Of a DNA stretch of 64,000 nucleotides, positions 41,576 through 52,200 are shown one piece after another (position 1 is the stretch's first letter; each line of letters begins with the position of its first letter). Location of the stretch: positions 1 through 64,000 of the forward strand of contig JAZQCN010000095.1 of NCBI GenBank assembly GCA_045546315.1. The letters are read 5' to 3'. A program made the translations under genes and the position numbers. Under the pieces are notes generated by a model, which was given only the letters and a program-made list of their open reading frames with translations, was not told the DNA's origin and searched no databases. The stretch comes from RGIG2041 sp045546315. GTDB lineage: Bacteria > Bacillota > Clostridia > UBA1381 > UMGS1253.

Positions 41576-42115
41576 CCCTTCCATATGCCTTGCAAAAAAC
41601 CCGGCTGCCGCCTGCGCAAGCTTTTCCTCCGCCTCGCTCGCAATCGCCTTGTCATCGGAAAAGAATACTACACTCCCTAAGCAGTCCCCCTCAGCGATAA
41701 TCGGACAAACGACGCTTGCAAAGTGCTTGTCCGTGCCGTCAATGAGCGGCACGAGCTTGTTTGTGCCGACTGCCTTGACATAGCTTGTTTTGCCGTCCAT
41801 CAGTCGTTCCAACTCTGCGCTGACCGGCTTCTCCAGAATTTCGCGCTTAGAGGCACCGCTGACAGCAATAACGGTATCACGGTCGGTGATGCAGGCGGGC
41901 AGATTACTCGTTTTGGAAAGCGACTCTGCATACTGTGCGGCAAATTCGCCAAGCTCACCGATGGGCGAATATTTTTTAAAAATCACCTCGCCGTCACGGT
42001 TGGTGAAAATCTCAAGCGGGTCGCCCTCGCGGATGCGCATCGTGCGGCGGATTTCCTTCGGGATAACCACCCTGCCCAAATCATCTATTCTTCTTACAAT
42101 TCCCGTTGCTTTCAT
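41573..42115 (-). CDS. spoVT: Stage V sporulation protein T
   Basis: A 180-residue SpoVT. The N-terminal AbrB-type swapped-hairpin domain is MKATGIVRRIDDLGRVVIPKEIRRTMRIREGDPLEIF, and the C-terminal GAF-like domain spans about residues 55-180. It is a forespore regulator of sigma-G genes, and its presence supports endospore formation. The start follows AGGAGCATT. It is monocistronic and convergent with the AraC gene. Confidence 0.95.
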   Translation of the reverse strand: MKATGIVRRIDDLGRVVIPKEIRRTMRIREGDPLEIFTNRDGEVIFKKYSPIGELGEFAAQYAESLSKTSNLPACITDRDTVIAVSGASKREILEKPVSAELERLMDGKTSYVKAVGTNKLVPLIDGTDKHFASVVCPIIAEGDCLGSVVFFSDDKAIASEAEEKLAQAAAGFFARHMEG

Positions 42116-42209
42116 AAAAAATGCTCCTTTTGGTTTTAGTTACATCTCTATTGTGTGCAAGCAAGGAATTTTTATGTAAGGGAAATGGTGGAAATGATTT
42201 TTTGCGGCT

Positions 42210-42686
42210 TTACGCCTCTTCAAACAACGGGTGCAAATAATATACCGTATCATTCGAAGAAGAGCTGCTGTCCGACGAATGACCGTAATGGTATTGCCAG
42301 AGGCCGTGCTTCTTTTTGGCTGTATGAATCGAAACATATTCATAGCCTTTGTTGAAGGTCGGGTTTTTGGAATAAAAGGAACGGTCCACAAGCGCGATAA
42401 TCCCGAAAAATGCGCCGTCCTTTACCAAAATTTCCTCGTCCTTGATTGGGCGGCAATATGTCTCGCTGTCAGCGCTGTTTTGATCATAGCCGTGGTCATC
42501 CTCATGGTAGGCATCCAAATCAATTCTCCAAAGATCTGCCTCTGCGCGTATTTTTTTGTATTCATCATCACTGTATTCTGTCTCGACAACATGAATGTCC
42601 GGCTCCTGGCTTGTCCACATAGGATATTCCGGGCTGCCGCACACAAGCATGTCCGTTGTTTTTTCGGAAACGGTAAAAAGCTTCAT
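42210..42686 (-). CDS. Hypothetical acidic protein
   Basis: 158 residues, no signal peptide or membrane segment. It is rich in Asp, Glu, Tyr and His, with a Ser-rich patch near the end (HSSDSSSSSND). Strand-like segments such as FFGIIALVDRSFYS and YEYVSIHTAK suggest a compact alpha/beta domain. I do not recognise the family. GAGGGGAA upstream supports the ATG at 42686. It lies 16 bases after the asparaginase gene on the same strand and is probably co-transcribed. Confidence 0.7.
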   Translation of the reverse strand: MKLFTVSEKTTDMLVCGSPEYPMWTSQEPDIHVVETEYSDDEYKKIRAEADLWRIDLDAYHEDDHGYDQNSADSETYCRPIKDEEILVKDGAFFGIIALVDRSFYSKNPTFNKGYEYVSIHTAKKKHGLWQYHYGHSSDSSSSSNDTVYYLHPLFEEA

Positions 42687-42702
42687 TGTATTTTCCCCTC
42701 TT

Positions 42703-43680
42703 CTATTCTTTAAATTCATTTGCAATTCTTTTTTGCATAAATGCTTGAACATCCTCGCCCATACTCAGCGCTGCCCACGCCTTCATATACATGGAAACAA
42801 AGGTGCAATACGGCAGAGTGCCGATATGCAGCGCTTCAAATAACTTTGTGCTTTCATAGCTGACACCGCCACGCACATTTGCCGCATAAACCGGGATGCC
42901 CTTTTCCGCTGCACTTTTGCAAAATTCTGCAAAGCACGCATTTTCGGTATTGAGCGTTGCCGAATGGTAGGGCTTTACAAGCACAGCCTTCACCCTTGCA
43001 AGGTCATAGGCATAGCCGTCGCCCGGATGACTGTCAACAACCAGTATCTCCGCACGCTCTGCATACTGCACTGCACCGAGCGCATTTATTTTTTTCGCCG
43101 TCGGCACGGCATTGACTTCAATTTTATCGGTATATATTGCATAGGGCTGACCGTCGATACTGTGCAAATCCGCATCGCACTCGCGGTGCTGTAAAAGCCT
43201 TGTCGGAATATGGATGCCCGTAAAGCCTTCCCCATCGTTTTTATAGCTGACAAACACGCCGCCGCTTGCTTTGCTTTTGATAAATTCCACAGCAGCTTCA
43301 AAGTTTGAAAAGCCGTTCGTTCTTGCATCCTCCAACGGATATGCCGCAGATACAAACACAATCGGGATTTTACAATCGCCGAAGGCATACTCCGCCGCTA
43401 CGGCACTGTATTGCAGCGTATCCGTGCCGTGTGTTACGATGATGCCGTCGTAATCTTTTGCAAGCTGCCGCGTAAGCTCGGCTTGCAAAAGGTTTAACGC
43501 CCCTGCCGAAAGGTTTTCACTTAATATACTGTACGGCGAAGCCGTAACAAATTCAACTTCCTTTTGGTATTGCTCAAAATGCTTCAGCAAAATATAATTT
43601 GCCGCACTGTCGACCGAAACCCAGTCTTTGTTTGCGCGACTACCAATCGTTCCGCCCGTAAACAGCACAAGAATTTTCAC
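42703..43680 (-). CDS. L-asparaginase
   Basis: A 325-residue asparaginase. The first catalytic threonine lies in VLFTGGTIGS (Thr11) and the second motif is GIIVTHGTDTLQYSA. The lack of a signal peptide indicates a cytosolic type I-like enzyme. It hydrolyses asparagine to aspartate and ammonia. The start is a GTG at 43680 with AAAGGGGAC upstream; the longer frame to the right has no ribosome site. It is followed by an acidic hypothetical gene. Confidence 0.9.
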   Translation of the reverse strand: MKILVLFTGGTIGSRANKDWVSVDSAANYILLKHFEQYQKEVEFVTASPYSILSENLSAGALNLLQAELTRQLAKDYDGIIVTHGTDTLQYSAVAAEYAFGDCKIPIVFVSAAYPLEDARTNGFSNFEAAVEFIKSKASGGVFVSYKNDGEGFTGIHIPTRLLQHRECDADLHSIDGQPYAIYTDKIEVNAVPTAKKINALGAVQYAERAEILVVDSHPGDGYAYDLARVKAVLVKPYHSATLNTENACFAEFCKSAAEKGIPVYAANVRGGVSYESTKLFEALHIGTLPYCTFVSMYMKAWAALSMGEDVQAFMQKRIANEFKE

Positions 43681-43820
43681 GGCCGTATGTCCCCTTTCGT
43701 ATAATCCTCCGCACCAGTATACCATATTCCATACCCTTTTTCAACCGTTGCAAGCATCCTTGCGCAAAAATGCACAATAAAGCATTGTTTTTCGACAAAT
43801 AATTTTTAAAAAATATCATT

Positions 43821-43849
43821 TTGACAAATTCTTGCAAATGTGGTAAACT
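43821..43849 (+). promoter_or_regulatory. Promoter of the CarD-like gene
   Basis: TTGACA (43821-43826), 17-base spacer, TAAACT (43844-43849). A small hairpin (TAAGCCG/CGGCTTA, about 43873-43889) sits in the leader. Confidence 0.8.
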
Positions 43850-43911
43850 ATGAATACGGAAAAGACAATAATAAGCCGTATCGGCTTAAGGCAATAGCGG
43901 AGGACGACAGC

Positions 43912-44409
43912 ATGTCTTACGAAATTGGTGACAGAATTTTATATCCTATGCACGGCGCAGGCACGATTGAAGCCATTGAGGAGCAGGAAATCCTCGGCGA
44001 AAAGCATGCGTACTATGTTTTGCGCCTTCCCGCCGGCGATATGAAGGTAATGCTGCCGATTAAAAAACTCAGCGAAATCGGTGTGCGCGATATCATCTCT
44101 GCAGATGAAGGGCAGAAGGTTTTAGCTGCAATTCCGGGCGAAATCGCAAATGACGATACCAACTGGAACAAGCGCTACCGCGACAATATGGAGCTTTTGC
44201 GCACCGGCGACATTTACAAGGTGCTCGATGTTGTAAAAAGCTTGATGCTGCGCGACTATATCAAAGGGCTTTCCACCGGCGAGCGCAAAATGCTGTCCAA
44301 CTCGAAGCAGATTTTAATCAGTGAGCTTGTTTTGTCCGGCACGACCGAAGCAGAGGATGTGGAAAATCGTCTGGCCGATGCCATTGCAAAGGCTGCAACC
44401 GCAAAATAA
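43912..44409 (+). CDS. CarD/CdnL-family RNA polymerase-binding factor
   Basis: A 165-residue CarD-like protein. The N-terminal RNA polymerase-interacting Tudor-like domain is YEIGDRILYPMHGAGTIEAIEEQEILGEKHAYYVL, followed by a helical C-terminal domain (YRDNMELLRTGDIYKVLDVVKSLM; LSTGERKML). CarD proteins stabilise open complexes at many promoters. The ATG at 43912 has GCGGAGG upstream. It is monocistronic. Confidence 0.93.
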   Translation: MSYEIGDRILYPMHGAGTIEAIEEQEILGEKHAYYVLRLPAGDMKVMLPIKKLSEIGVRDIISADEGQKVLAAIPGEIANDDTNWNKRYRDNMELLRTGDIYKVLDVVKSLMLRDYIKGLSTGERKMLSNSKQILISELVLSGTTEAEDVENRLADAIAKAATAK

Positions 44410-44423
44410 ATTGAACATATACA

Positions 44424-44457
44424 AAACCGACATTCCTACGAATGTCGGTTTTTTTGT
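44424..44457. terminator. Convergent terminator
   Basis: AAACCGACATT and complement with a 6-base loop and T7. Confidence 0.9.
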
Positions 44458-44458
44458 T

Positions 44459-46357
44459 TTATTCCAATTCAAAAGCACCGGTATACAGCTGATAGTATTT
44501 TCCCTTTTCGGCAATCAGCGCCTCATGCGTGCCGCGCTCAATGATTCTTCCGTTTTCCAAAACCATAATCACATCCGAATTCTGTACTGTAGAAAGACGG
44601 TGCGCTATCACAAATACGGTTCTGCCGTGCATCAGCGAATCCATGCCTTTTTGCACGATTGCCTCCGTGCGCGTATCAATACTGGAGGTTGCCTCGTCCA
44701 GAATCATAACCGGCGGGTCGGCAACCGCGGCGCGCGCAATCGCCAGAAGCTGACGCTGTCCCTGCGAAAGACCGCTGCCGTCGCCGGAAAGCACCGTGTC
44801 ATAGCCCTGCGGCAGACGGCGGATAAAGCCGTCCGCACCGGCGAGGCGTGCAGCTGCGTACACCTCTTCCTCGGTTGCATCCAGCTTGCCATAGCGGATA
44901 TTTTCCATAACCGTGCCAGTAAACAGATTCGTATCCTGCAAAACTATGCCGAGCGAGCGGCGCAGATCGCTTTTCTTTATCTTGTTGATGTTAATATCAT
45001 CATAGCGCACCTTGCCGTCGGCAATATCGTAAAAGCGGTTAATCAGGTTGGTAATCGTTGTTTTACCCGCGCCCGTTGCGCCGACAAAGGCTACCTTCTG
45101 CCCCGGCTCGGCGTAGAGCGAAACATCATGCAAAACGGTCTTGCCCGGTGTGTAGGCAAAGTCCACATCATAGAAGCGCACATCGCCCGAAAGCCTTGTG
45201 TAGGTCACAGTTCCGTCTGTATGCGGATGCTTCCACGCCCAAAGTCCGGTACGCGCGGCGCTTTCCGTTAAAACTCCGTTTTCCTCTTTTGCATTGACAA
45301 GCGTTACATAGCCGTCATCCGCTTCCGGCGCTTCATCCATCAGCTCAAATATGCGCTGTGCACCTGCAAGTGCCATAACGACGGAATTCATCTGCTGCGA
45401 AATCTGGTTAATCGGCATATTAAAGCTCTTGGACAGCTGCAGGAAGGTTGCAATCTTACCTAAGGAAATGCTCTTTGTAAACACAGCGAGCGCGCCGCCT
45501 GCAATCGCGATAATGACATATTGCAGATGCCCTAAATTATTGTTAATCGGGCCGAGGATATTAACAAACGAGTTTGCCTGCGTTGCATTTTCGCAAAGCG
45601 CCGCATTGCGGCGGTCAAACTCTGCCTTGGTTTCCGCCTCGTGGCAGAATACCTTTACAACCTTTTGCCCCTGAATCATTTCTTCAACAAAGCCGTTTAC
45701 ATCACCAAGCGCCTTTTGCTGCTTGGCAAAAAACTTACCGCTGTTGCCGGCAACCTTTCTGGTAATCGTCAGTACAAGGCTGACCGATACAAGCACAAGT
45801 GCCGTCAGCGGCAGGCTGGTGATGCACATAGAAGTAAACACGGTAATAATCGTGATTACCGAAGAAAACACCTGCGGCAAGCTCTGCGCAAGCATCTGGC
45901 GAAGCGCATCGGCATCGTTGGTATAGCGGCTCATTGTGTCGCCGTGGGTGTGCGTATCAAAATAGCGAATCGGCAGTGTTTGCATATGCGCAAACATTTC
46001 GTTTCTGATATCGCGCAAAACGCCCTGCGCAATCGTAACCATAATGCGGTTTTGCATCCAGGCGGATACAACGCCGACCGCATAAATCAGCGCCATCTGC
46101 CCGATGGCATACAAAAGCCCCGTAAACTGTGGATTGGCATTGCCCAGAAGCGGCGCAATATAATCGTCAATTAAAACCTGCAAAAACAGGCTGCCCGCTA
46201 CATTGGCAAGCGTAGAAAACAAAATACACAAAAGCACCAATGCAAATCGCATTTTATAGCGCTTTGTGACATAAGACAGCATTCTCTTTGCCGCTTTCCA
46301 GTCCATTTTCTGCCCCGGCATACGCGGCGCGTGTCTCGACGGAGGTGCATTACGCAT
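44459..46357 (-). CDS. ABC exporter subunit, canonical ATPase (heterodimer partner B)
   Basis: A 632-residue half-transporter. Residues about 45-345 form a six-helix type I exporter domain, and the ATPase follows with Walker A VGATGAGKTTITNL, signature GLSQGQRQLLAIARA, and Walker B VMILDEATSSID with its catalytic Glu. A roughly 60-residue insert sits just before the ATPase (about 350-400). Its start overlaps the end of the next gene by 8 bases. The pair is a heterodimeric exporter of the multidrug/lipid type; the cargo is unknown. Confidence 0.93.
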   Translation of the reverse strand: MRNAPPSRHAPRMPGQKMDWKAAKRMLSYVTKRYKMRFALVLLCILFSTLANVAGSLFLQVLIDDYIAPLLGNANPQFTGLLYAIGQMALIYAVGVVSAWMQNRIMVTIAQGVLRDIRNEMFAHMQTLPIRYFDTHTHGDTMSRYTNDADALRQMLAQSLPQVFSSVITIITVFTSMCITSLPLTALVLVSVSLVLTITRKVAGNSGKFFAKQQKALGDVNGFVEEMIQGQKVVKVFCHEAETKAEFDRRNAALCENATQANSFVNILGPINNNLGHLQYVIIAIAGGALAVFTKSISLGKIATFLQLSKSFNMPINQISQQMNSVVMALAGAQRIFELMDEAPEADDGYVTLVNAKEENGVLTESAARTGLWAWKHPHTDGTVTYTRLSGDVRFYDVDFAYTPGKTVLHDVSLYAEPGQKVAFVGATGAGKTTITNLINRFYDIADGKVRYDDININKIKKSDLRRSLGIVLQDTNLFTGTVMENIRYGKLDATEEEVYAAARLAGADGFIRRLPQGYDTVLSGDGSGLSQGQRQLLAIARAAVADPPVMILDEATSSIDTRTEAIVQKGMDSLMHGRTVFVIAHRLSTVQNSDVIMVLENGRIIERGTHEALIAEKGKYYQLYTGAFELE

Positions 46358-48083
46358 CGGCGCTCACCCCCTTTATCTGAGATGCATAGACTTCCTTGTA
46401 AATTGCATTGGTTTGCAAAAGCGTATCATGCGTACCGACCGCATCGACGCGCCCATTATCCATCACAATAATTTTATCGGCGTGCTCCACAGAGGAAATG
46501 CGCTGTGCAATAATAATTTTGGTTGTGTCCGGAATTTCTTCGGCAAATGCACGCTGAATCAGCGCATCCGTTTTCGTGTCCACCGCACTGGTGGAATCGT
46601 CCAAAATCAAAATCTTCGGTTTCTTCAAAAGCGCACGCGCAATACAGAGTCGCTGCTTTTGTCCGCCGGAAACATTGCTGCCGCCCTGCTCAATATAGGT
46701 ATCGTATTTTTTCGGCATTTTTTGCACAAACTCATCCGCCTGCGCCAGGCGGCAAACGCGCTCAATTTCCTCGTCGCTCGCCTCGGCATTGCCCCAGCGC
46801 AAATTTTCCTTAATCGTACCGGAGAAGAGCACATTCTTTTGCAGCACCATTGCTACACTGTCGCGCAGCACCTCTAAATCATAGTCGCGCACATCCGTGC
46901 CGCCGACCTTGACACAGCCCGCACTGACATCATAGAGCCTCGGAATCAGTTGCACTAAGGTAGACTTTGCGCTACCTGTGCCGCCGATGATGCCGACGGT
47001 TTCTCCCGAAGCAATCGACAAATTTACATCGTGCAGGCAAATATTTTTCTTGTAGCCGAAGCTCACATTCTCAAACTGAATCGAGCCGTCCGGCACGGTG
47101 GTTACCGGATTTTCGCCGTTTTGAATGTCGCTTTCCTCCTCCAAAAGCTCTGCCACACGCTCGGCAGAGGCGCGGGAAATAACAATCATAACGAAAATCA
47201 TCGACACGCTCATCAGGCTCATCAAAATCTGCATACCGTAAGTAATAAAGCTCATCAGCTGACCGGTGGTCATACTGCCGCCGACAATCAGGCGCGCACC
47301 AATCCAGGAAATGAGCAAAATGCAGGCGTACATACAGCTCTGCATCAGCGGCGCATTAAACGCAAGCAAGCGCTCTGCCTTGGAAAAATCTTTATAAATA
47401 CTGTCCGAAACGGAATTAAACTTCTCGGTCTCGTATTCCTCACGCACAAAAGCCTTGACCACGCGCATACCGCGCAGATTTTCCTGCACGACATTGTTTA
47501 AGCGGTCATAGGTTTTAAACACGCGCCCGAAAATCGGATGTGCATTCGACATAATCAAATAAAGCCCGATTGCCAGCACCGGCATCAGCACAAGAAAAAT
47601 CAGCGAAAGCTTAGCATTGACAAAAACCGCCGCCGCAAATGAAAAAACCAACATCATCGGGCCGCGCACCGCAATACGGATAATCATCTGATATGCGTTT
47701 TGCAGATGCGTAATATCCGTAGTCAGACGCGTTACGATGCTTGCGCTCGAAAACTTATCAATGTTTGAAAACGAATAGTTCTGTACGCGGTAGAACGCAT
47801 CATGGCGCAAATTTTTAGCAAAGCCTGCCGATGCGCGTGCCGCACTGCGCCCGGACAAGACGCCGAACAAAAGCGAAATCACGCAGGAAACTGCCAGCGC
47901 CAGTCCCACCTTCACGATATGATTCATATTGCCGACATCAATACCGTCATCAATGAGCGTTACCATTAAAAGCGGAATCAGCACCTCCATGATAACCTCC
48001 ATAGATACATAAAGCGGCGCCAAAATCGAGTCTTTTTTATACTCGCGCACGCTTTGTAAAAGCCGTTTTATCAAAACCGTCAC
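46350..48083 (-). CDS. ABC exporter subunit, degenerate ATP site (heterodimer partner A)
   Basis: A 577-residue half-transporter with six N-terminal membrane helices and an ATPase. Walker A reads GGTGSAKST (Ala instead of Gly before Lys) and Walker B reads LILDDSTSAVD (Asp instead of the catalytic Glu), while the signature NVSGGQKQR is canonical. This asymmetry, with the partner retaining its Glu, is the rule in heterodimeric exporters such as BmrCD and TM287/288. It is the first gene of the pair. No resistance or peptide gene lies adjacent; an AraC regulator on the same strand precedes it. Confidence 0.93.
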   Translation of the reverse strand: MTVLIKRLLQSVREYKKDSILAPLYVSMEVIMEVLIPLLMVTLIDDGIDVGNMNHIVKVGLALAVSCVISLLFGVLSGRSAARASAGFAKNLRHDAFYRVQNYSFSNIDKFSSASIVTRLTTDITHLQNAYQMIIRIAVRGPMMLVFSFAAAVFVNAKLSLIFLVLMPVLAIGLYLIMSNAHPIFGRVFKTYDRLNNVVQENLRGMRVVKAFVREEYETEKFNSVSDSIYKDFSKAERLLAFNAPLMQSCMYACILLISWIGARLIVGGSMTTGQLMSFITYGMQILMSLMSVSMIFVMIVISRASAERVAELLEEESDIQNGENPVTTVPDGSIQFENVSFGYKKNICLHDVNLSIASGETVGIIGGTGSAKSTLVQLIPRLYDVSAGCVKVGGTDVRDYDLEVLRDSVAMVLQKNVLFSGTIKENLRWGNAEASDEEIERVCRLAQADEFVQKMPKKYDTYIEQGGSNVSGGQKQRLCIARALLKKPKILILDDSTSAVDTKTDALIQRAFAEEIPDTTKIIIAQRISSVEHADKIIVMDNGRVDAVGTHDTLLQTNAIYKEVYASQIKGVSADA

Positions 48084-48204
48084 TTCCCTTCAGTAAACAC
48101 ATCTATTTTAATTTATCTCTGTATAAATTACAACAAATCCGGAAAAAATTCATAAAAGTTTCACAAACAATACGCTGCCGAATTCCATTTTCCGTTTTAA
48201 AACC

Positions 48205-48240
48205 ACACAAAAAGCATCCCTACCGGGGATGCTTTTTATA
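48205..48240 (-). terminator. Terminator overlapping the end of the 48220 AraC gene
   Basis: AAAAAGCATCCC and GGGATGCTTTTT around a 5-base loop. The stop codon of the AraC gene lies inside it. Confidence 0.85.
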
Positions 48241-48999
48241 TTCCATCGGCGAAACACCGACAGTTTTCCGAAACATTTTTGAAAAATTGAACACATCGCC
48301 ATAGCCCGATAAAACGGCTGCTTCAGACACACTGTGCCCGGAAGCCAAAAATTCCTTTGCCTTTTCCATACGCACATGCACAATGTATTCCTTCACAGAC
48401 TCGCCGTAGCGCGCTTTAAAAACTCTCGAGAGATAGCGCCGGTTCAAACCGAACCGCTGCGCCATATCCTCCACAGTTAACGCTTCCATATAGTTTAGCT
48501 TAATATAGCGGTGTACCTGCCCCGTCACATCCAGCGGCTGCTGCGCATTAAAAAACAAATGATGCATAATTTCAAAAATCGCCGCCGCACAGGAGTGCGC
48601 GCTGACCGCATTTATTTTTACCGCCTCGGCAATTTTTAAAAAGGTATCTTCCGGATAATCCACAACCGGCGCAATGGAAGAAAATTTTTCTGCAAGGCTG
48701 CCGGCAAACGAAATCCATACATATACCCACGGATCCTTCGGGTCTGCTGCATAGGTTGTAGTCTCCTCCGGACAGATTGTAAAAAATTGCCCCTCCGCTA
48801 CCGGATAGGTCTCGCCCGTTTCGTGCTTTGTAAAGGTGCCCTTGCCGCTGATACAGTAATGCAAAAGATAGTATTGGCGTATACGCGGACCGAATGTATT
48901 GGTCGGCAGGCATTTCTCCATACCAACAAACAGCGGAATTATATCATGATAAACACCGCGCTCCGCTTCTATCGGCACACTCCAAAAACGCTTATGCAT
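48220..48999 (-). CDS. AraC-family transcriptional regulator
   Basis: A 259-residue protein with an AraC-type cupin sensor (QYYLLHYCISGKGTFTKH; EGQFFTICPEETTTY) and C-terminal helix-turn-helix pair (LTVEDMAQRFGLNRRYLSRVFKARYGESVKEY; AAVLSGYGDVFNFSKMFRKTVG). The ATG at 48999 follows GGGAGGTG. A terminator separates it from the ABC exporter, so it need not control that. No sugar enzyme is adjacent and the target is unknown. Confidence 0.92.
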   Translation of the reverse strand: MHKRFWSVPIEAERGVYHDIIPLFVGMEKCLPTNTFGPRIRQYYLLHYCISGKGTFTKHETGETYPVAEGQFFTICPEETTTYAADPKDPWVYVWISFAGSLAEKFSSIAPVVDYPEDTFLKIAEAVKINAVSAHSCAAAIFEIMHHLFFNAQQPLDVTGQVHRYIKLNYMEALTVEDMAQRFGLNRRYLSRVFKARYGESVKEYIVHVRMEKAKEFLASGHSVSEAAVLSGYGDVFNFSKMFRKTVGVSPMEYKKHPR

Positions 49000-49130
49000 A
49001 ATTACACCTCCCATATCAAGTTACATTATAACATACACTTTCTCCAAAAGTCCATTGTTTTTCTGTAAAAATCCAAAAAACAGAGAAAAAATGACAAATT
49101 TTCATCTGTGCCCATTCAGCGTTTATTTTC

Positions 49131-49159
49131 TTGACAGCACTTTATAAAAAAGTTATAAT
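49131..49159 (+). promoter_or_regulatory. Full-consensus promoter of the STAND-like operon
   Basis: TTGACA (49131-49136), 17-base spacer, TATAAT (49154-49159). It is the strongest kind of sigma-A promoter, 55 bases upstream of the start. Confidence 0.85.
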
Positions 49160-49213
49160 AAAATCAGTAGATTTATATGCTTTTTTAAGCACGCAGATAT
49201 CGGAGGAGATAAG

Positions 49214-52200
49214 ATGAGCGATTTTAATTTTGCAAAAGCCCTCGAAGGCTTTAACGGTGACGCTGCCCGCAACATCCTGTTTATAGGCGACAGCTTTGAC
49301 TTTGAAAAGGACAAGCCGCTTCTGGATTTGAAATGGAATACGGTTTTCTGCTTTTTGCAAGATGAAAGCAAGATTATGCAAGTGCAATTATATATGCAAA
49401 ACGATTCGCGTCAGGTTAAACGCCTCGATAATCTGGACGAAGCAGAAAAAATAGCACACCAATTTGACTATCGCAACTTAAACTTCATCTCTCTTTGGGC
49501 GCAAAACAATCCGGATTTCATAAACGCAGTAAATGCGATTCGCTCCATTAAAAACTTTTGCGCAAAGGCCATCTGTCATTTCGGCTGCGCTTATTTTGTA
49601 GGTTATACGGAAAATTGCTGGTTTGAAAAGGCACAAATGTTTCCGTTGCTCACCGCTGTATACCCCGAGCTGCAAAGGGAAAACTGCATCATCATCGACC
49701 GTTGCAGTGCAGACAGCTTTGCAAATTTCAAAGCCACCCTCAGCAATGTTCACGAGTGCCGCTGCTTTTCCTTTATTGAGGAATCCTTAGCGGAAATGTG
49801 GTGCTCCGATGCCACGGCAAGCCAGGCAAGTCAGGATTGGGACGACGACTATTTCGAGCCGGAGGAGACCCTCTCAAAGCATGTGCTGTTTATCAACAAT
49901 AAAAGCATAGCCCTGGAAAAAAAGGAAATTCGGGACATCGCTTCCTTTGCAACGCTTCTTGACTATGAGGAGCTGACCCCTGCACCGACACCGAAGTATT
50001 TGCACCCTTCGTCCTTCGCTGCCTTTTTGAAAAACAACTCCAATTATCCGAAGTGGTACAGCTATGCCGAAAAATATGCGCTCGTTCGCAGCTACCAGAA
50101 GGACCTGACCGAAATTGTCACGAATTCTTTGCAGAATCCGTCCAATTTCGACTACCGACCGATTCTTTTGCACGGTCAGTCCGGTGCAGGTAAAAGCGTT
50201 GCGCTCGGGCAGCTTGCCTATGATATTTTCCACGAAAAGAAATTCCCTGTAATCTATATCACAAATCCACAGGTTGCCTTCAGCCCGAAAGCACGCATCG
50301 GCACAGATGCACGGCGCCGTTTTGATGCACTGTCTCACTTAATTAAAACACTGCAAAATGTCCACGGGGCAAAATCGACGCTGCTGATTTGGGACTGCTC
50401 CGGCTTTGAATACGAGCGCACCTGCTACCTCAATCTCTATTCGGCACTGCGCGAGGCCGGCTTAAATGTTACCTTAGTCGGCACCAACTACCAGCTTGCC
50501 GGAAACAATGCGCACCTCAAGGATTTTTATACCATCGAGGCACCGATTCAGTTGAATCAGGACGAGCGCGCACAGTTCCGCTCGATTCTCAAAAACAAGG
50601 CCCGTTTGGACACCGAGGATATTGATGCTCTGTTTACACACAGCACCGAAGACAGCTTCCTTGTAATTCTCTACAACATTTTCTGGGAGCTGCGCAATGA
50701 TATCTCCCGCGGCATTTATGCGGAATTCCGCGAAACTGTCAAGGACATTTTACATGCGCCGACTGTCACAAACGAAGGTCTTTTCGGCGATATGTTCGTG
50801 CGTAATTTTGAAAAATTCAATGATTTTCTTGCCTCAATGAATACCGAACAAAACGAGCAGGAAAAGCTTAAGGATTTCACAATTACCGCCGCAATGCTGA
50901 CCTATTTTAATATGCCTATGTCCATCGATATGATTCACGGTCTGCTTGCTTCGGATATGGATATGCTTTTAAAGGTATTAAACGCGCCGATTTTCTCCAA
51001 GAGCGAGCAGGATGGCAATTACTACTACAAAATCCGCTCCCGCCTGGAGGCAGAGCTCCTTTTGCGTGCGCACAATCTGAACCCGAAAAGCGACAACAAA
51101 GAAAAGTATGTTGTCTGCCTTTGCCGCCTCCTTTACTTAATCGAGCGGGAAAACTTCGGTTCTTATGCAGCAGATGAAGCCATTGAAAAAGTAACCCGCA
51201 TTATCGCCGCTGTCGGTCCGAACAGCAAGCCTTCCGATGTAAGATGGAAAAACGAGGTGTTCTATGAATATGCGCCGTGTCTGATCAATGCCTTAGCTGC
51301 TGCCGGAAAAGCAACCGAGGACCCGCGCATTATAAACCAGGAGCTGACACTGACGCGTGAGCTGAAGGGCAAAGAAGCTTTATCGTGTTCCTATGAGGAT
51401 TTCTACAGAATCTTAAGCGAAGCGCGTGACTATACTCCGGATGCTGCAACAGACGATTTCTTCAGCACTTATACAAAAGAAGACTATAAACCGATTCTTT
51501 CCGATGTAAAAATTGAAGATGCAGACCGCTATTTGCGCAATCCGGCAACCGACGATTACCATTTGAGCAGCTACTATGCACAAATTAAGGTCGAGCTGGC
51601 AAACTGTCTGCTTGCATTTGAAAAAGATCAGGAAAGAACAGATGCGGACCGTCTGCACAGAGCGGAGCGCTTGTGTGAAGATGCGTTGCGTACACCGCAT
51701 AAAACCAATGCACCGGCAACCTTAATCTGGTTGAAGGTACACCTGCTCAGAGCAGAGCTTTCGAAGGATGAGCAAGAGAGCATCTTCCCCGAAACCATCG
51801 ACAGAATTTCTTTCTTTACGCAAAAATATCCGGAGCTTGTGCACGGCGATAACAATTCCAGCTTTATCGGCGCTTGTGCAGACTTTTTCGAAGCGTTCAA
51901 GGAAAATGTCGATGTGGATTCGCTGGCAGAAAAGCTCCATACCACGCCGACTGCCTCCATTTTGTATCTTTGCGCCTTCAGAGAGTGCATAGATGCCGGC
52001 ATCATTTCCGTTGCGCCGCCGGATGCAGCCGAGCAGAAAAAGATCAACAAGAAAACCCCGCCGCCGATTGAATGGAAAGCACCGGAGAATCCGCAGCTTG
52101 CAGTCGATATCTATAACCGATTCTTCAACGAAAAATATTTCTCCGTCTTTAAAAATGATGTGAGATGCCTGAATCTGCAAATGCGCCTGTTCTGGGTTAT

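Noticed and set aside
46350..48083. Unusual Walker A and B of the ABC subunit as decay
   Set aside because: Degenerate ATP sites are normal in one half of heterodimeric exporters, and the partner subunit is canonical.
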